In this document: piece after piece, positions 54,601 to 60,802 of the stretch
How the letters are laid out: each line of letters begins with the position of its first letter
How positions within the stretch are numbered: the stretch's first letter is position 1
NCBI GenBank assembly: GCA_024509875.1
Contig: JAMPIV010005824.1
Location: 652,508-716,507, forward strand
DNA length: 64,000 nucleotides
Direction: 5' to 3'
DNA from: Oreohelix idahoensis
Lineage: Eukaryota; Mollusca; Gastropoda; Stylommatophora; Oreohelicidae
Notes under the pieces: generated by a model
Databases searched by the model: none
What the model was told of the DNA's origin: nothing
The model's input: the letters and a program-made list of their open reading frames with translations, nothing else
Program-made: the position numbers and the translations under genes

Positions 54601-57600
54601 TGCGGAAAAATACAACATATAATAACTTCTAAATCTAACAAGCAAATAATCCCTACATCTAACAAGCAAATAATCCCTACACCTAACAAGAAATTACTCC
54701 AATGTTTAATAAAAAATAATTTCTACATCTATATGAAATAATTCCTACATTAAGCATGACATTCTTATATCTAATATATAAAATCATTTCTGCTTTTCAA
54801 AATCTGACAATACGTTAACTCAAGTTTATGAGTGTTAATTCAACTTCACTGCATTAGTGTAAACTTCAACCAAAAATATAGACAATCATTCACATGAGCC
54901 TGCATGTCTACTGTCACATAGCCATTACTGTGAATAATTAAAACATAAATGACTGAATGCTTTGACAATTAATTAGTAAATGTATCTGACAGGTAATTGA
55001 CATGTCTCAAACTTAGTGGCATTATAATTAGTGTCAAGCTTTAAATGTATGGTACCAAGCTGATGTTTTGAAATGTAGATGGAAAAAGATAATTTGGAAT
55101 GAAAAAAATAAACAAAGTATTTAAAAATTAGTGAAAACTAGCAAAGTGGAAATGCTGTGTGTATAAATATTGCATGCATGGATATGCATGATAACCTCAG
55201 AATCAAAGCAAGTGCCAAAAGAGAGTAAAAACAAAAAAGATTAATAATAGTAAGTAGACAGAGTCACTGAAATAGTAAGGAAGTTTGAGGGAGTAACAGA
55301 ACTGAGTAACGTGTGTGGGGCTTTGCTTCACGAGTAAGCTGCAACTCACCCCTGCATAGAACATTTTGTTTCTGAACCTGCTGTTAAACTTCTCTGGGTT
55401 GGCCTCTGTAACATCAGTGAGAGAGAAAATGGGTAGAAGTGTGAAGGCAACTTTATTTCATGTCTCTTAGAAAGGTTATCAAATTAAAAAAATAAAATCT
55501 ACTCTACTCAGTTCAGGCATGCAAATGCTGCAAAATGTTACCATAGTTAACAGTAATGAAAGTATAAATAAATAAGTAAAACTAGTAAGGAAATCATTAT
55601 GTAAACTTAAAAAGAAAATGGTATGGGCTCAGTTTTACAAATTAACAGTATGCAGGAAACACGGGAGGTTTAGTGGTTCACTCTTCGTCAACCATAGTTA
55701 GAAACAAGCAACAAGAACAAAAAATATATAAATATATTTTAATTTATATTATATTAGTATAATAATATATTAATATTATATTATTTATTTTATATAAGGC
55801 TGAGATTTTATATTTCTTGCCTTTGTCCCCATTTTGTAACATGACTGACGAAGGATGAACCCCTAAACGTCCCATGTTTCCTGTGTACCGTTAATTTCTA
55901 AAACTGAATCCATACCATTTTATGTTTTCAGTTGACATAGTTATTGTCACCAAGAGCTGACATTCAGTGACAGTGGATCAAAGAAGAAGAAGACATAGTT
56001 ATTGCCAATAATGAGCAGGGGGGACCATAAGATTCAATAATCGTATATTTGACTATTCACTCCATATGAAGCATGAGGAGAATGTTGGAGATTGGTGGGT
56101 CCCTTGCTGTAAGCCTGCACCAATCATTGACATGACCTTTGTATTGGCAGTTTCTGTAGCATTTTGTTTGACATGATGAGGTTGCCAACCTCATGCACAA
56201 GCTTATGTGACATCATGCCTGAGTGAGGGAGCAGTGGTTCATATTCTTTCTTTGTCTCTGTAGAGACCGGGAGGGGGATGGGGGGGGGGGGCGGAAGGTT
56301 AGGGAGAGAACTATATTAGGCATATAGGACTAACACAGAATAAAAATGTGACAAATTGACACTGACAAAACTTTGCTTATTTTGTGTGAGAACAGGAACA
56401 GTGTGGCTAGGGTGAAAAATTATGCTATACGAAATATGCATGGAGGCATTTCTGGAGTCATTCTTATATGACCACCAGTTAAAGCACAATGCTTCAATTA
56501 ATTACACCCTCTCTCACCGACTCTTGAAACCATCCACACACTTTCAGGGATTCCCCCTGTGGTGAAACATGTTGAGAACTCTGCTTTGCACACTAAGCTT
56601 GGAGGAATCATTAGAGCCCGAGATGTAACTATGGCTATTTAACTCGTTGGTTGTAAGCAGGTGAATCTCACTATGGGCCCATGATGGGACGGGGGAGCTG
56701 AGGTTTGGTTTGATGGCAATTCTATAATTGTTGAAAACTTTTAAAGGGAGGGTGTCAGCAGTCAGATCTTCTGTCACATCCCCTTCTGCACCTTCATTGC
56801 TTGTAACTTCGATGTTCCATCTGGTAACATTTAAAAAAATGTAAGCTGAAGACTATTCAAATATTATTCAAATTTTCTTCACTGAAATACTGACTTTATA
56901 ATTCATATGTAAGTTGCTCTTAGCTTTAACTAGGATGCATAGCTCTCTATATGAGAAGGAATTTGGAGAACAAAATTATCCTTCCATTTCAGCAGACTTG
57001 CAAATGTTTTGGTATTTATATGTGTGTGTGTATTGTATACATATGTATGTACAGTAGAACTCCATTTATCCGAACCCCATGGGACCGAGCATCGTTCGGA
57101 TAATCAAATGTTCGGATAATTGGATTACATAATGTATCGAGTACATGTACACATATTTCTAAAAATAATTAACCATCACAAGGAAAATACACTATAAACA
57201 TATTTACTTGTACTGTAATAACTTGTACGATGTAACCCACTATTTAAAATAATGAGGAATCCTCTTTTGCACCAAACTGGATAGTCTCCTTTTGGCTGCT
57301 AAGTCCCGCATTCTCTTCAACAGCAGAAGCTGTGTAGCACAGCTGTCATCTTCTCGCTCGTACCAAGCCATCGCTGTTTCTAGTGCTATAAAGGCCTCTT
57401 CAGGACTCGGTCGACGTTTTGGGTTTTCTTCATAATCTACAAGTACATCATGTACTTCTGAGGTGTCTTCATCATCGGTCACTACATGTATTTGGTTTTC
57501 TTCTTGCACAAAAGACAAAATTTCTTCGTCATTCAAAAACTGAAAACCAGAATCATTATTATCTTCTAGCCACATGTGTGCATCATCTTTGTCACAGGCC

Positions 57601-60600
57601 GAAAATCCGGGCATTGCTTGAGACAGTTCCACAACTTCATTTATACAATCATCATTTGTGTCCACTACAGTAGTTTCATTTCCTCCTTTTTTCCCAAGCA
57701 ATCTATTCCAAGCCTTGTTGAGATTATCTTGTGACAGGGTGGTCCAAGCATCAGCTAACATATATCAGCAGTCTTTGAGATTAAGCTTTTTGGAAAACGC
57801 CACCACACTTTCTTCATCTTCAGCCAACAATAAACGACGCAGGACTTCCTTCTTGTACATCTTTTTAAGCTTTGCTATAACACCCTGATCCATTGGTTGA
57901 ATCAGTGCTGTTACATTGGGAGGCAGAAAAATTACTTTAAAATTTGCATCAACTGCATTCAATGTATCCGTCTCTGGATGAGATGGTGCATTGTCCAGTA
58001 GAAGAATTACTTTTCCAGTTTTCTGTTCTTGTTCTCTCAACCTCTTCACTTTTGGGATGAACTGATTTGTATACCAATCAAGAAATATTTCACTATTCAT
58101 CCAAGCACTCTTCTGTGCTTTGTAGCACAATGGGAGACATGTCACATTCTTTTAACAACGTGGTTTTTTGGCTTTACCGATCATTAGCACCGGTAAACGA
58201 TGATTTCCACTGGCATTCGCGGCTACCACAATTGTTACTCTCTCTTTGCACTTTTTAAACCCAGGGGCAGCTGCTTCGCGCTGAGATGCAAGTGATTTTT
58301 GAGGCAATGATTTCCAGTATAAGCCAGTCTCATCGGCATTATACACATCATCGAGTGATAACCTTCTTCTTCCAAAAAAGCCAAGAATGTTTCTTTAAAA
58401 TTTTCAGCGGCAGTTGCATCGCTAGATAAAGATTCCCCTTGAATCTCCAGTTCTCATATGCCATGACGAGATTTAAAGTTTCTTAACCATCATCCCTGGC
58501 TAGCCTTAAAGTCAGGAGGACCGTCAAGTTGATTGTTGAACTAAAGTGCCTTTTCACACAATAGAGAGCCAGAGGTAGTTTATCCTTTGCTTCTTCTTTG
58601 CACAAACCATATATACAAAGCCTCTTCCAATTTCAAATCTCTCGCATTTCTCATGGTTTACGTTTCTTCGACCCATTTTCACTATCCAATTTCGATGCAA
58701 AACTCATAATTTTATCCTTGTTACTTTTGATGTCAGAGACGGTAGCTTTCCCAACATTGAAAATCCTCGCAAGTGAAGACACAGTTTCATCTTTTCCTAG
58801 TCTCTTGATAATTTCTGTTTTCGTTTCAATTGACAAAACATTGCGGTTCCTTTTATATGTTTTAGGCCTTCTGGAAGATGCCATATCGCACAGAGAAATA
58901 CTTGCACACCAAAATTATTCTGCTGTAGTAGCAGACACAATTATTTTAAGTTGAGCTGTCTGTTTATCCAGTGTACTGCCTAGAACGCACACGTACACTA
59001 CATTGGTAAACCAGATATTAACTGACTTTATGATCTAACTGACTTCCTGTACGTAAGCGACCGACCATTAGCCCATTCCATCCTCTACAAATTGTTCGCA
59101 CACATTTGAAGCTTGCAGCATCAAAAGATTCAAAAATGTAGTCTAACATGACTGGTGGCACCTGATTTTTTTTTCTCAAAAAAGTGTTCGGATAATTGGA
59201 TGTTCGGATAATTGGGGTTCGGATAAATGGAGTTCTACTGTATGTGTATATAAAATGTAAATATATTTTCATGTCAGGCATGTCATTCAAGGTAAGTAAG
59301 GAGGGTTGGGCATGGTGCTGGCACCTCCATCCTGCTAACCCTTAGAGCCTAGAAAACTCCAACACCAAGAACAGGATTGAAATGGTAAGACAAGATAACC
59401 AATGTGGATCTGATGGAAAAAACCAGACAAATTCCAGTGGAACATGAGGTGATAAAAACGAGAAAAACCCTTGATAGTCATACCATGCAAGTGCAGATCG
59501 GTGGACTTACCTATCTAGTTGGACAACCTGTCCATCTTCGATGTTGCATAAAATTTTGGAAATTGGCTCATCTGTGTAGCCCTGTAGACAAAGAAGGTAT
59601 TTTATTGCAAATGTTTGAATACTTAATGCACTTCAAGAAAATTTCAATCAATCTGTACGCAAAATAACACTCTAATGGCATGAACAAAAAATCTAACACT
59701 GAATGAAGAACTTTTTCAAAATTGACAGCCAAAATTCTTTTTTTTAAATGGCCAAGAAAATTATTTAGAAATATAACAATCAAGCTGTATTTTTTTACAT
59801 TAAAATATTCTTCCTTATTTCATGGTCAAATGGTTTTTTTCCTTGAGAGTTAATACGCACTTTTTTAAAAACTCACAGCCAGGAAATACTGTCATATGTG
59901 GTGGTCAACAAATACTTGCTACTGGACAGTCAACACATTAAACTGGACAGCCAACACAGTAAACTGGAGAGCCAAACAGGGTAAACTGGAGAGCCAACAG
60001 GGTAAACTGGAAGTCAACACGGTAAACTGGACAGCCAACATAGTAAACTGGAGAGTCAACACAGTAAACTGGACAGCCAACATAGTAAACTGGGACAGCC
60101 AACACAGTAAACTGGACAGTCAACACAGTAAACATCGTGCATTATTTTAGGAATTCTAGGAAATAATATATATGGTATTAACAATCTGAGCAATAGAAAT
60201 GAACAATAGACTCAATTTTGTCACGATAAAATATTTCTTCTCGCTACAGTAAAAAAGTAAAGAAAATAAAGTAGAGCTGCTAAAAGAGACAGATAAGCTA
60301 CTGTCTTTGCAGTTAACTCGTGTTCATTGCCTTCTGACTTCAGTTTGTAGTCATGCTAAAGCTGCAGGCCTCTAGCCAGGACGAAGTCCACAGTCTTTTC
60401 CTGGTCAGGGCAGCACCCCCATAGCTTCTGCTTGAGCTCAGCACCCCCTGGCCAGGTCAGAGGTCATCACGGATTGGGCGGCAGTTGTGGAGAATGTATT
60501 CCCGGGGTCTGGCTTCTCAGTTCCACATGGACATTCATTTGTATGAGATATCCTGAAGTGATAGAGATGTCCCAGTAATCTGGAGTGGCCAGTTGCAATT

Positions 60601-60770
60601 AACTCATTTAGTTTTTTTGCTTGTCTTTTTTATGCGGGGGGGTTGTAAGGAGAAGACTGAGTGACGTTCACTTCTAATGATCTGCTGTCTTCTTATTTTC
60701 TGGCCAAAGATTAATGGCTAAAATTTGTGAATATCATCATCATCACCACCACCATCATCATCATCATCAT

Positions 60771-60802
<32 letters not shown>

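Larger units (their letters stand above)
57052..59240 (-). mobile_element. pogo/Tigger-type DNA transposon, decayed
   Basis: A 2.19-kb element bounded by inverted CAGTAGAACTCCATTTATCC and GGATAAATGGAGTTCTACTG ends and a TA on each side (57050-57051 and 59241-59242), the Tc1/mariner-pogo signature. On the minus strand, four ORF pieces give an N-terminal psq-type HTH, the DDE_1 catalytic domain and a C-terminal tail. Stops and frameshifts between them, and a degraded CENP-B-like HTH region at 58350-58650, show it is inactive. Confidence 0.93.

Noticed and set aside
56544..56723. Continuation of the DGK exon frame after FNNY
   Set aside because: The sequence is repeat A found at other sites and has no kinase similarity; treated as disruption, not novel coding.
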